Assembly (NCBI GenBank): GCA_018136815.1
Contig: CM030934.1
Span: 4,103,587 to 4,167,586, forward strand
Direction of reading: 5' to 3'
Length of the DNA: 64,000 nucleotides
Origin: Isochrysis galbana
Lineage: Eukaryota > Haptophyta > Isochrysidales > Isochrysidaceae
The notes under the pieces: generated by a model
What the model was told of the DNA's origin: nothing
The model's input: the letters and a program-made list of their open reading frames with translations, nothing else
Databases searched by the model: none
Position numbers and translations under genes: made by a program
Shown: piece by piece, positions 18,759-29,292 of the stretch
Numbering within the stretch: the stretch's first letter is position 1
How the letters are laid out: each line of letters begins with the position of its first letter

Positions 18759-19474
18759 TTAAGGTGGTACGCGGATCGGAGTGCCCACCCCCGGTATTAC
18801 GGCGGAGCGGAGGGTGGCGAGCGCCTCCAGCGAGGGAGTGGCCCACCTTCTGGGCCCTGTGGAGGGTGATGTGGGGCATGGGGTATGACCCTGGCGGCCT
18901 GGGAGAGGCCTATGGCGACCCTCCCGACAGCCCAGCCGGTGGCCGCGGCGACGCAGGCGCAGAGCCGCCGGAGCCGCTGCGCGTCGTGTTGGTGAGGCGC
19001 AGCGTCCAGCGAGGGTGGAAGAAGGTGGACGAACAGCACTGGCTGTGCCCTCTCTGCGACGGTGATGAGCAGGAGGTGCGGGCAGCAGTGCAGACTGCAA
19101 GGAAGGGCAGCCTTCCTGTGCAGTGCACAAGGGAATGGGTGAGGGGCAGGCTCCTGTAAGGTGATGCGGCGCATGGCTTCTCGCAGTGCGAGTGCTTTGT
19201 CACCGCGCCGTACATGGAAAGTGAGCATGGGGGTAGGAAGAGCGACAAGCAGAAGCGACACTTCATGTACTGGGCCATTGCCCATGAGTTGGGGGCCCAC
19301 GCGCGCGGAGTGGCAGTGCAGCACACCCCCTGTGTGCAGAAGGAGATAAGTCGTTTGTACGGCGCGTCCGAGACGGGGTATATTCCGTCACACGAGCGCC
19401 AGAAGCGGAAGAGGAAGGGGGGTGAAGAAGGAGGAGAGAAAGTGAATGAGGGAGGAGCTGTGGGTGTAGAGTGA
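18759..19474 (+). mobile_element. TTAA-starting DNA transposon fragment with interrupted ORF
   Basis: The terminal sequence is TTAA followed by GGTGGTACGCGGAT at 18763-18776; the same end forms the centre of the palindrome at 22945. A single frame runs 18869-19474 with one in-frame TAA at 19157. The first part (97 codons including the stop) has RRSVQRGWKKVDEQHWLCPLC, a Cys-x2-Cys finger. The second part begins AAHGFSQCECFVTAPYM and continues QKRHFMYWAIAHELGA and HTPCVQKEISRLYG, ending in a Lys/Arg-rich tail. The TTAA target fits piggyBac- or Kolobok-like cut-and-paste elements, but I do not recognise the transposase family. The matching right end was not found. Confidence 0.5.
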
Positions 19475-20185
19475 TAGTAATCCTATTTTTGTCAATGTCT
19501 TCTTAATTGCTTCCTCCTTAATATCAACGTCTTAGGGGTGTATGGGTGCTATTTTTAGACCTGCTCGCACCCTCCGACAATGTTGCATTTGGCGGGAGCT
19601 CGCCTAGAGCACCAGTCGGGGGGCGGAGACCACCCTCGTATTAAGGTCCTTTGAGTGCTCCAAGTCCCAGGCACTTTGGGTGTGTCACCTGGGATAACGA
19701 TTTTGGTGCCTTGGAGGACCGCCGTGGGCACGGCCAACCCGCTGCGCGTCGTCGTTCCCGGCGGGGGCCCACCAATGTACCCGGTTATAAGGCGCAATTT
19801 CGGGCGCTCGTCCTTGAGATGCGCTTCACCTGGTGTGATACAATGCCCAGGTCCTCAGGGTCAGGAAAGGGGAGGAGGGAGGAGGGAGGGGCCCTTGCCC
19901 TTCCAGATAGGACAGAAATGAAGGCTAGAGGTTGTCCACGACCCATCGTCCCTGCGTGCGTGACCGCACCACACGGGGGCAGAGAGGGGGTCATGACGGC
20001 GTTGCCGCATCGGCTACGTGCCACCTGCTCACTCCTCACCGCCACTCCCGCGAGTGTGGCGTGTGGTCGCACGGCCCGACGTCTGAGCACTCTATGTGGA
20101 TGCTGGGCCAGTAGAGAAACATTGAGGCATTGCCCTCATGGATACACATAGTGATGAGAGGTCATGTTACAATCAGAATCCATAC
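19475..20185. other. Gene-poor stretch
   Basis: Only overlapping, motif-free ORFs are seen between the TTAA transposon and MERA copy 3. GAGGAGGGAGGA runs lie near 19870-19890. Confidence 0.4.
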
Positions 20186-20186
20186 A

Positions 20187-20675
20187 ACTAACTTTATAGT
20201 TGGACGCGATGGAGCGCGCCGGCGCGACTCCCCTCTCTTTCGGGCCCCCCGCCGAGGGCGGCCCCCCTGCCCCCATGGACCAGTCGCTGGCGAAGCGACC
20301 GCGCCCACCCTCAGAGGCCGAGCAGGTGCGTGCGACCCGCGTCGCACCACACGGCCCGTGGCCCTGGCCACACCACCCACAGCAGCCATGCTGGCCTCCC
20401 CCATGGGAGGCAGCAGACTGCAGGCCATAGAAGAACAGCATCATGCGGACAAGACCGACGCTCCAATGGGCATGCCTTATGGCAGAGGCCCCTCTCACCC
20501 TGGCCAGGGCCGCGCCGCCTCGGCGGCGCGGCTTAAGGCTGGGTGGCCCTCATGGGCACAACACATTGACAAACACCAACATCTCAAATGCGCATACACA
20601 ACTCTGTCCACACAGAGGGAGACTGACAGGCACGACGCCCAGACGCCACGCACGGAAGAGGAAATCCCCCGATAG
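20187..20675 (+). mobile_element. MERA-family element, copy 3
   Basis: AACTAACTTTATAGTTGGAC lies just before ATG 20210, which starts MERAGATPLSFGPPAEGGPP. A basic AKRPRPPSE segment sits at the same place as SPKRPRQDD in copy 1. The frame then changes; an overlapping frame stays open to 20675. It ends near a pyrimidine-rich tract at 20690-20780 that leads into the AT-rich island. Confidence 0.45.
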
Positions 20676-20784
20676 CTAACGGGGGGTTCCTCCTCTCTTT
20701 GGCTCGCTCTCCTTCTCTCTCTCTTCCCCCCTCCTATCCTCTGTTCTCCTTTCTCCTCTTTTCTCTGTTCTCTTTCTCCCCCGA

Positions 20785-21525
20785 AAAAAATAGTTTTTAA
20801 AACTTAGAGTATCTAACAGCTAACAGTTTTAGAAATGACATAAAGTTACTAGGATTAATATTAAAATATAATATATAAGTAAAATATGGTAATTAAATTA
20901 AAGATTATTAAAGACGTGATATAAAAATAGTAAAATTAAAAAATCTAACCAAAAATTCAAGTAAAATTAAATATCGGTCATTTTGATCTCGTAAAGTTAA
21001 ATATTAATATTAAGAATATTTAAAACAAATAAAAACCACAAAAAACAAATAAAATTTACTTTTATGTGTTTATTCAAACGATGCTATGACTATAAGTCTT
21101 CATTTTAAACTAAGGTTTACTAAGATAATTACTATCAAGTTATAATTTTTAATTCAACATTTTTAAGGATCAAATTTATTGTCACTGAATAATAGTTTTA
21201 TTACTACTACTTCACTAAACTTTAATTTGAATGATTCATTGAAAAGTGTATTTTCGTAAAAAATGTTATAATAAATTATAATTAATTAATTAAAATTATC
21301 CATACGCTAATTCCGTTTTTGATTTTTATTCGAATAATTCATTGAAAAGTATATTTTCGTAAAAATATTATAATAAATTATATTTAATTAGCTCATTCCG
21401 TTTTTGATATTTAATTATTTATTATATGAATAATTAATTGAAAAGTATATTTTCATAAAAATATTATATTTATATTTAATTGATTAAAATCATTTCTACG
21501 ATCATTCCTTTTTTATTTTAACAGC
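20785..21525. repeat. 740-bp AT-rich island with degenerate tandem units
   Basis: Composition switches abruptly to roughly four-fifths A+T within a GC-rich window. The right half contains three related units of about 100 bp, starting near 21226, 21329 and 21426, each with CATTGAAAAGT or AATTGAAAAGT, ATATTTTCGTAAAAATATTA or a close variant, and CTCATTCCGTTTTTGAT in two of them. No ORF of note. It lies between the MERA copy and a CT microsatellite. Organelle, virus or satellite origin cannot be told from sequence alone. Confidence 0.85.
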
Positions 21526-21529
21526 ATAA

Positions 21530-21863
<334 letters not shown>

Positions 21864-22400
21864 GCCCTAACGCGCCACAACCAGCAAGAGAGGCATGGGC
21901 GAAACGCCTCGACATCACGAAAGAAGACTGGAGGCACATAGCCAAGCTATACACCCTGCCGCTGTTGAAACACACAGACAAACACCCACACTTCAAGCAC
22001 ATCACTCATAGGAGGATAGGCACCAGAAATAGATTTAGGACCAGCCCATCGGAAACTTGCAGGCTGTGCAACCGTTACCGGGAGGACTCATGCCACCTAG
22101 CGTGGTGCCCCGCGACGAGGAAAATCTTTGACGCCATAGATGCAATCGCCGACTATACCCCGGACGCAAACAGGTCAAGAAAGCAGAAAACAAAGGATAG
22201 GCTATTTGCATACCCGAACGCGACCACCCCCGACAGCCTAAAAGCTCTATACATAATAGCTTGGAGATACATAATAAGAGACTTTTACAGAGTGGAATTC
22301 GAGTCATACGAGTATCACTACATACCTACTCTAGAATCCACACTGACAAGGTTCACTATCCTACTGCAACTTCAGGATCATTCCGTAGCTACCCCACACG
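21864..22400 (+). pseudogene. LINE ORF2 C-terminal domain with zinc knuckle, truncated
   Basis: From the end of the CT repeat an open frame gives REAWAKRLDITKEDWRHIAK, then KHITHRRIGTRNRFRTSPS, then the Cys-His cluster CRLCNRYREDSCHLAWC, and a C-terminal part ending at the stop at 22465. The C-x2-C-x8-H-x3-C spacing after the reverse transcriptase is typical of LINE ORF2 C-termini (zf-RVT type). The 5' side is cut by the microsatellite and the 3' side meets the inverted repeat. It may belong to the same LINE family as 14941 and 49888. Confidence 0.7.
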
Positions 22401-22588
22401 CGGGCTGGAGGGGCTGCACCGAGAGCATCGGCAACTCCGCAGTGGGGGCATGGAAATGTCCTTAGTATCCAGTCGTGGAGTACCTGCGAGTGCACGATGT
22501 GGGCGCGGTCTTGGGGGGTGGGCGCTGGAGCTGGTGGAGTGGGAGGGACTGGCGGCGTGGGGAGTAGCAGGATGCGCCTCGTCGGCTT

Positions 22589-23331
22589 CCGCAGGCCATT
22601 GCAGCCCCCTGGAGAGCCAAAGTCCAGGTGGGAACGGGCCTTCCTCTTCCTCCTCGATGGAAGACCCTCCTTTGGCGTCAGCGCGCAATATGAGCGCCGA
22701 CGCTTCTTCGCCTTTGACCCCCCTGGGGTCTTCGACGACCTTGGCCGGGAGGGAGGCTCGGGATTGCAGGGGGGCCGTTCCAGGGTGTCCTCCTCATCCC
22801 ACGGCTCCGGCTCTCCATGAGCACCGGGTGCCATTCCGCTCTGCCCTCGTCTCCAGGGCGCTCCCCCCCCCCCCCCTCGCTCCCACTTCGCGGCAGCGGC
22901 CTGCCCCCCCCCCCCCCCCCCCACTTCCCATCCGTGTACCACCTTAAGGTGGTACGCGGATGGGAAGCCCAGGGGGGTTGGGGGGGGGGGGGGGCGCTGC
23001 CGCGAAGTGGGAGCGGGCAGCGGGGTGGGGGCGCCCCGGACAGCAGCAAGAGGGGGAGAGACAAGGGGGCACCAGCACCAGCGGAATGGCACCCGGTGCT
23101 GATGGGGAGCCGGAGCCGTGCGATGAGGAGGACACCCGGGAACGCCCCCCCTCCAATCCCGAGCCTCTCTCCCGGCCAAGGTCGTGAAAGACCCCTGGGA
23201 TGTCGAAGGCGAAGAAGCGCCGGCGGTCCTATTGCGCGCTAACGCCAAAGGAGGCTCTTGCCTCGAAGAGGAAGAGGAAGGCCCGTTCCCAACTCGATTT
23301 CGGCTCTCCGGGGGGCTGTAATGGCCTGCGC
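22589..23331. mobile_element. Head-to-head transposon pair: 743-bp inverted repeat
   Basis: Arms 22589-22945 and 22946-23331 are inverted copies. The centre (22924-22967) is a 44-bp palindrome with one mismatched pair, built on ACCTTAAGGT; outer ends match as GCAGGCCATT against AATGGCCTGC. Each arm reads outward from TTAAGGTGGTACGCGGATG, so two copies of the element that starts at 18759 share one TTAA. Both arms encode the same protein segment: MAPGA.GEPEP, DEEDT.ERPP, then a strong basic stretch SKAKKRRRSYCALTPKE and RKRKARS. On the right arm one in-frame TGA interrupts it. G and C runs differ between the arms. Confidence 0.85.
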
Positions 23332-23539
23332 AAGGGGAATGAGCCATAAGACTGCAGACAAATTAGTGTATTGTCATGAGTCGATGCACGCACAGCTCCG
23401 GGTGCAAGTGCAAGATGCAGGATGGGTTCCCGAGGTGGTGAAGTGGGACAGCGACGATGATAGTGACGCAGAAGATGATTGGATTGCAGATGACAATTCT
23501 TGTCCAAGTGTGCAAACTATGAAACAGCTGGTAGTGTGA
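23321..23539 (+). pseudogene. Possible hAT (DUF659-type) transposase C-terminal tail
   Basis: A 72-residue ORF from ATG 23321 overlapping the end of the inverted repeat. It has ADKLVYCHESMHAQLRVQ, similar to the short helix after the dimerisation domain of hAT transposases ('..klvyvh.NlRl'), then an acidic tail (WDSDDDSDAEDDW). It is short, so the assignment is tentative. Confidence 0.4.
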
Positions 23540-24009
23540 TTGGTGATTGTGATTGGTGATTGATTCGCTAACTAACTAACCTAAAAAAATCTTGAGAAGC
23601 TAGAGCCGCTTTGATTCGCTAACTCAATGAACGCTCAACATCAACAGACTTACTCCTCACTTCTTACTTCTTCGCCCTCGTGTTGCGACTGACGTTCCCT
23701 TTCCTCCTGTATAGCGTATAACGGCCTCTTTCGCCTCTGGCCGCCGATTGCTGACCGCGCGCGCGCCTCTGTGTTTCCTCTGTGTTGCGCCACGAGAGGT
23801 TTGAAACACGGCGAAACACGGCTGTGTTTGGCCATTGTAGAAACACGGTGTTCCTGTGTTTCACAAGTAGGGCAGGGGCTGAGGTTGATTGTACGGGCCC
23901 ACCCCGGGGGGTGTCCGCGATGGAGAGAGGGGGGCGCGAGGCCCCCATCCATTGTCCCCTACTCATAAAAGTAGGTTGTAGGGAGGATCAGAGGATCATA
24001 AGCACGCTG

Positions 24010-24056
24010 CCTCTCACGCCGCACGCGTAGCGGAGATTTTTAAGAAGATTTTTTAG
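24010..24056 (+). repeat. Shared 3' hairpin tail, forward copy
   Basis: CCGCACGCGTAGCGG hairpin followed by AGATTTTTAAGAAGATTTTTT. It is one of more than ten such tails in the window (see also 34405-34455, 51190-51230 and 58350-58400). The upstream 200 bp holds several GAAACACGG / GTGTTTC inverted phrases. Confidence 0.75.
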
Positions 24057-24180
24057 CCAATGGATTTCAAGCCCAGGCAGACAAGAGAGACACAGTATAG
24101 GCGTCACGCCCCTGCCCCTTGCTCTTACGCGACAGCATGTGGTACGGGTTACGTGTCACTAGCGAGAAAAGCACATCTTT

Positions 24181-25059
24181 TTATCTTAAGGCCGAACTAG
24201 TGTCCTTCCGTCCCAAGAGCAAGCGATTCATCGGTGTGATCTGAGAGGGGATCGAACGCCAATTCACCGTATAGCCAAGTCGCTCGAGCTCGTATGTTCT
24301 GTGGATGTCTGCGGCAACGGAAACACCTAGCGAGCGGCGAAGAGCTATTGGAGCTCCTTCTGCTGTTTGAGCATAGCAGCAGGGCATAACGGCCAGCGTG
24401 TTTGCCCTTGCACGTGCCGAGATACGAATCGCCGTGTCGGTGAGCGTGTTGCATCCATGCAGGCAAGTCACTGCGCAGCCATCGGGTAGTGCGGTCTCAT
24501 CATCCACGAATCTCTCTTGGTAGTCCAGATTTTGCGCCACCCAGGGAGCGACCTCGGTAGCCGCATCAAACACAGCACCAAAAGACTTGGGGATCTTCGC
24601 ATCGAGCACAAGTATGGTCTCGAATCTCTTGTGCTCGAACACGGCGAAGAGCGCAGCGACGAGCCCATGACCTCCGGCAAGGTCCACCAGAGTGGAGTGT
24701 GCACTGCAGCTACTCGACGGGCAACTTTGCAGACTACCTCGGCTCCGTGCAAAGAACTCCCATGCCTCGAAGAACTCCTTCCGATCCACCGCGCGCCTGA
24801 TCGCAAGCGCACGCGAAAAGCGCGCCTGCAGCGTTTCGCCTCGGAAAAGGTCATCCATCGCTCCTCCCATTTGCAGGCGCGATCGCCGCGTCACACCGAC
24901 TGAACGTTGGAGCTGATCGTCGTTGAGCAGTGGCCATGCCTTAAACTTCGCATCCATCGAGAAGGGTGCTGTAAGAGCATTCGTTGGCGCAAATGGGTCT
25001 GGCCTTCGTAAGGAAGGCGCCTGCTGCCGCATCGGCGGCCCACACGGCACGCCCACCAT
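24181..25059 (-). CDS. SAM-dependent methyltransferase-like protein
   Basis: A 292-residue intronless protein from ATG 25059. Residues about 120-235 form a Rossmann-type methyltransferase core: TLVDLAGGHGLVAALFAVF is motif I (the 'D.GgG.G' loop that binds AdoMet), ILVLDAKIPKSF is the acidic strand 2, and VTCLHGCNTLTDTAIRISAR followed by LAVMPCCYAQ matches the 'lHaC...td.aI......l.vmPCC' signature of the Methyltransf_32 / METTL25-like family. Such proteins include RNA and protein methyltransferases; the substrate cannot be told. There is no clear targeting signal. Confidence 0.7.
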   Translation of the reverse strand: MVGVPCGPPMRQQAPSLRRPDPFAPTNALTAPFSMDAKFKAWPLLNDDQLQRSVGVTRRSRLQMGGAMDDLFRGETLQARFSRALAIRRAVDRKEFFEAWEFFARSRGSLQSCPSSSCSAHSTLVDLAGGHGLVAALFAVFEHKRFETILVLDAKIPKSFGAVFDAATEVAPWVAQNLDYQERFVDDETALPDGCAVTCLHGCNTLTDTAIRISARARANTLAVMPCCYAQTAEGAPIALRRSLGVSVAADIHRTYELERLGYTVNWRSIPSQITPMNRLLLGRKDTSSALR

Positions 25060-25149
25060 AAGCGACTACGGAGCCGCCGGCACTCGCGTGGCCGCCCTGG
25101 GATAGCCTACCAGTTCAGACAGAGCTGAGGAAGAAGTAGAGTAGAGTAG

Positions 25150-25570
25150 AGTACAGCAAAGCTTGCTCAAAAGCTTGGTCCATAGATGGTCGATTTTGGA
25201 GTCCACCAAAGCTCGATAGAAAGCTTGTTCCCAAAATAGTGCTCTGGGTCCCTATCCCCCCCCCCCCTCCCGCCTCCTGCCCGCCCGTTCACCGTTGCGA
25301 TGGGCGACCGCCTCGAGGGCCTCCTCTCGCTGCATGCGGCTGGGCTCATTAGCAGAGCCGAGCTGCAGGCGCGCATGCGGCGGCCGGAGGAGGACACACC
25401 TGCAGGCGCAGCTGCTGCCGTCCGTATGTGCTGCGCGTGCCGCGCGCCTATAGCAGCGCTCGGGCGCTGCGCGCCCGAAAAGCTTGGTCATAGATGGTTG
25501 GCCACATCAGCAAAGCTTGCCATCTAGATTGAGATGGTTTGCATCAGCAAAGCTTGCAACAATAGATGGC
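25150..25570. repeat. AAGCTTG-rich repeat with small ORF
   Basis: Repeated phrases AGCAAAGCTTGC (three times) and AAGCTTGGTC.ATAGATGGT (twice) flank a 75-codon ORF at 25300-25527. That ORF starts MGDRLEGLLSLHAAGLISRA, like the short helical SHOCT-type pattern (L..L...GlIs..El...), followed by CCACRAP. It could be an exon of an unknown gene or part of a repeat unit. Confidence 0.35.
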
Positions 25571-26424
25571 ATCTTTCTGTCAGGGGTTAGCTGCAGGTCA
25601 CCAACAGGCGATATAGTAGGTAAAAACACACAAATCAACACTCTGCACTCAAACATTTCACAGTAACAGGCCGGAAACATACGTTAAACGAACTCCCTCT
25701 GATGAGCAGAACCAGGAGCGCTCACTAGAAAAAGAGGAGAGAGAGAGAGAGAGAGAACGAGGACTCGAGGGTCAAAACACAATTCGGACTCCGGCTCGGA
25801 CTACATAGTAAAATCCAGTGCCCTCGCGGGTCCTGCCTCGAGCCTCGAGTCTCGCGGGGCAGCGCCGAAGGACGCTGACGCTGAAGGACGCGCTGCGGGA
25901 CGGCGCTGAAGGACGCTGAAGGACGCTGAAGGACGCTGTGGTGAAAGGAGTGGAGCTGTGGCTGCGTTGTGTGCAGAGGAAGTGGGGTTGGTGTCTGTAA
26001 CATGTGTGATACAATTCCTAGTTCCTAGGAAGCATGGGGCGCGGGCTGCCAGGGGCGAGGGAGGCACGCGACGAGGGAGCTGAGGACGAGCGGGTGGACT
26101 GAGTTGGCATGCAGTCGCGTGGGACGAGGACGGGGACAGGAGGCACACGAAGAGGAGCACAGGGGCGCTCGTGCGATGGCGCAGAGCGTACGAAGGACCC
26201 ATTCAGTGTCCTGGCTGGCCCGGACACGGGGCGCTCGTGCGATGGGGGATGGGGGGCAGTAGGAGAGGAGGCTCACCTGGCAGCCTACGCGCATGGCTGT
26301 GGCTGGCCGAGGCACGCTGCGCCGGGGACGCGTCGATTACCGGCCCGACGCTCGCCCGCGCTCGCGTCGGACGTCGGCCCTCCGCGATAGTGATTTCTGG
26401 CCTGTTTGCGCGTTTTCTTTCTGG

Positions 26425-27033
26425 TTACTGGTTACGCATCGCTGTGGGGCCATTCACCGCAATCTTCCTTCCGGCTATGGCGGTCAGGGCGACCGCCTTC
26501 CGGAATGTGACATCGTCAAAGAGGTCAAGGGGCAGTGCTCTCTTCACGACCACCCGCAACCATGCCTCACATACCTGATCAGTAGTTACGCGATCGAACA
26601 TCGGTGCATGCTGCTCATAGCCAGCACAAACCCTTCCCTCCACCTTGGCAGCCTCCCGTTGAGCTTTCTTTTCTTCTTCTTGCGCATCTGCAGCGCGCCG
26701 CTTGTGCAGCTCCACAAGCACCTCAGCCTTGCGCTCACGCCACATCTCACTAGGAGCGCACAGGCGAATGGTGCGAGGCTTCACAGCAGGATCCAAGTGC
26801 GCGCGAATTTGGAAAGGGCCACCTGTGTAATGAAATCCGCAAAAGAGACACTGCTTCAACTTCGTCATCTTGGCGCGGCCACCTTCCTCGACAATTGTCG
26901 ACCATACGAGTTGGGAGCCTTTGAGCTCATGCAGCGGCTGCCGCCCCCAGCCCCCTCTCATAGAGACGTCGTCCTCTTCGTCGTTCTCCTCTTCATCCTC
27001 CACGTCGATGGTCTCTGTGCTCCTCCTCGCCAT
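26425..27033 (-). pseudogene. hAT-type transposase N-terminus with BED-like finger
   Basis: A 202-residue ORF from ATG 27033. It has an acidic start (DVEDEEENDEEDD), then a BED-like zinc-finger region: CLFCGFHYTGGPFQIRAHL with Cys-x2-Cys and a downstream His, then a helical Lys/Glu-rich linker. Residues 150-202 (PMFDRVTTDQVCEAWLRVVV) look like the start of the hAT/DUF659 catalytic region, which then stops. The C-terminal half is missing here; a similar C-terminus exists at 63407-64000. It would bind terminal repeats of its own element. Confidence 0.55.
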
Positions 27034-27439
27034 TGGTATTGTCTGCGAGCAGCGAACGAGGGTGGGGATCAAATGAGCGCACGCCTCAGTCAGACCTCAC
27101 AGATCACAGCGGGCAAGTGACAAGTGGGAGATGCGCCTGGCGCAAGTGGACGCCTGTGCAGCAGCCCGCTAGCGTGCGCTCGTGCGCCAACGCCAGCTCG
27201 TGTGGGGGCGACGCAAGACGCAAGAGCAAAAAGCTCGACACCATGAATGAGCGCTGCCATGCATGTGCGAGTGAGGGGCGGACCATGCGGCTGCGACGCG
27301 TGGGCGCGCGCGTGCGGCCCCGCGAAGTGCAAGCATGCGCTTGGGAGGGGCAGGAGACGAGGGAGAATGAGAGAAAGCAGGAGAGAGAGGGGTGCGTGGG
27401 TGGTGGTGGGAGGCCAGAGCCAGAGCGAGAGATCGAGCG

Positions 27440-27718
27440 CGCGCCTGGTCGTTGGCCACGCTTGTCGGGGATGTTGTCCATGTCGCTCACGTCGCTGTCG
27501 TCGTTGTCGCTGTCGCCGAAGGCTGCGAGGCCCGGGGTCATGGTCTTGCCGGCCCTTCGCCGCACGGGCTCGTCGTCTTCGCTCTCCTCCTCCTCCTCGT
27601 TCTCCACCACCTCGCTTGTGCTGCGTTGCTCGGGCTCGGGATCAACGCCATCCCGAGGGAGGATGCTGTCACCCTCCGCCTCCGCGAGCGACGCAGCTCG
27701 TCGCGTACAGTGACGCTT
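27440..27718 (-). CDS. Acidic protein fragment
   Basis: A continuous frame (27718 to about 27440) reads AASLAEAEGDSILPRDGVDP, then VENEEEEESEDDEPVRRRAG and FGDSDNDDSDVSDMDN. It lies upstream of the BED-finger ORF on the same strand and may be a 5' exon of that gene or an independent acidic tail. There is no family evidence and no defined ends. Confidence 0.3.
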
Positions 27719-27739
27719 GCCTACGCAGGAGGTGAGGGA

Positions 27740-28370
27740 GGATTGAGATGCGCGTCCACGGGCTCACACGTGCAAGCAGGCTAGCACGCAGTGGGCAGAG
27801 GGGAGAGGGAGAGGGGGCTGGCATGGCTTACCTAGCCCCGACATCGCGCGCCGCGCCGCGCGCCGCAGCCTGTCTCCTCGGAGCTGAAGAGGGCAAGAGA
27901 GAGGGCCAATTTACTGTCATGAAAGGCCCTGTTTATGTTAAAGAGTCGCATCCGCGCGACAACTTGTTCACCGAGTCAACTTGTTGACCGCGACAACTTG
28001 TTCACCGCGAGTGAACATGTTGCTGTCTACTAATAAAGAGGAGATTCTTATACTGGATACTGGTAGAAAGCCCGGCGCCACGGCCCCAATCTTGCAGCCA
28101 CTTGTAGAGAGGGCCCAAACTTCTGGCAAGTTGGGCGAGCCACCCAAACTTGCAGAACAAGTTGTACAAGTATTGGCCTGGGCCTATCTAGGGCCCAAAG
28201 GGCAAAGGGCACCGGATATGTGCTAGTTACACCTATCCGGTCACCATATCCAAAAATCTCGTAGTGAATCCTCAATCTTGACTTGGTTAATTTTCACCCT
28301 TAGAAGTTAATTTTCACCCTTAGAAGTTAATATAGCTGTTTGACCGCCCTAGGGGGTGTGAATGCTAAAT
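27740..28370. other. Gene-poor stretch with short repeats
   Basis: CAACTTGTTCACCG-like phrases are repeated at about 27960-28012. A perfect 20-bp unit (GTTAATTTTCACCCTTAGAA) is duplicated in tandem at 28286-28305 and 28306-28325. No gene seen. Confidence 0.6.
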
Positions 28371-28371
28371 A

Positions 28372-28600
28372 AGCTCATGCCTACTCAGCTCATCCCAGAA
28401 GGCAGAGTCTACTGTCTGGGGGTGACCGACGGCCCCCCTGGGAGGGAGTTGGAGCCGGGGGGGGGGGGGGGGGACACGAGGCGCCTCCCGCAAGTGAACT
28501 AATTATAAATTTAGTTGAGTGTTGAGCGTATACGTGTAGCGTAGAAATACAAACTAGAAGTAGAAACGTGGGTTTGCATAAGACAAAAACAAGCAAGGGC
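28372..28600 (+). repeat. Dispersed repeat (family R3), copy 1
   Basis: It starts CTCAGCTCATCCCAGAAGGC, has GACGGCCCCCCTGG and GGAGTTGGAG, then a G run and AACTAATTATAAATTTAGTTG. The counterpart is at 57718-57945. The A/T inverted motif near its end resembles the short inverted repeats in front of the MERA ORFs. Confidence 0.65.
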
Positions 28601-28857
28601 TTTTGATGTCATCAACCCAGCATCGGGCCCAGTACGATCGCTGCCCTTAAACATTGCGGCTGGACCCACTGTCGCATCCACAAGCTACACCATAAGCATT
28701 GTTGCCACAAGGAGCAATTGGAAGTAAGGAAGGCAAATCACACACAGTACACCTAACTCTGGATGGGCATGAAGCAACACACCTTGCATCTTGTGAGTCG
28801 CGCCCACTGGTGTCGTGAGGAAATTTTCGGGAGAGCAGAAGCACGCCGCAACTTCAT

Positions 28858-29292
28858 TCACCGCCTCGTCTTCTTCGCATCGCGCTGCTGATCATATTCA
28901 CGCTGAAGCTTGCCTCCTGAGATCAAATTCTCAAAGAAGCCGGGCCCAGACTCTTCCTCATCGACCCAGCCAGATTCAAAGTACTTGCCTTTCTGAATAT
29001 CGCCCTTCTGATCGAAGAAATTGTTGGCCTCAAGCTCAAACTGCAGAGCTGCGCCACCCTCCGCCTCAGGCTTGTCAAAGTTGGTCTTCTTGAGGTCGCC
29101 CAGCATTGGGGCGCCGGCACCCATCGCCATGAGCTGTGCCAGCCCACTGAAGTCGATGCCGAACGCCTTCTTCTCGCCCTCCTCTTCGGCCTTCAGCGCC
29201 ACGACCGCACGTTGCGTCGCCCCCGTCGGAGCAACGGGCAGCTGGAGCGAGGCGACTGTAGCCATGCCGAGCAAGCAAAGAGCGGCGCGCAT
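28858..29292 (-). CDS. Small secreted or plastid-targeted protein
   Basis: A 144-residue protein from ATG 29292. MRAALCLLGMATVASLQLP is a clear signal peptide, followed by about 25 residues rich in Ala, Thr and Val with a basic residue, as in bipartite plastid presequences of red-lineage algae (though the usual Phe after the cleavage site is a Leu). The mature part has no known domain: GIDFSGLAQLMAMGAGAPML, then FELEANNFFDQKGDIQKGKY, and a charged C-terminus ending DAKKTRR. The upstream region on this strand (29335-29500) is a CT-rich tract on the coding strand that could be part of the promoter. The frame extends 12 codons further upstream to another ATG. Confidence 0.65.
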   Translation of the reverse strand: MRAALCLLGMATVASLQLPVAPTGATQRAVVALKAEEEGEKKAFGIDFSGLAQLMAMGAGAPMLGDLKKTNFDKPEAEGGAALQFELEANNFFDQKGDIQKGKYFESGWVDEEESGPGFFENLISGGKLQREYDQQRDAKKTRR

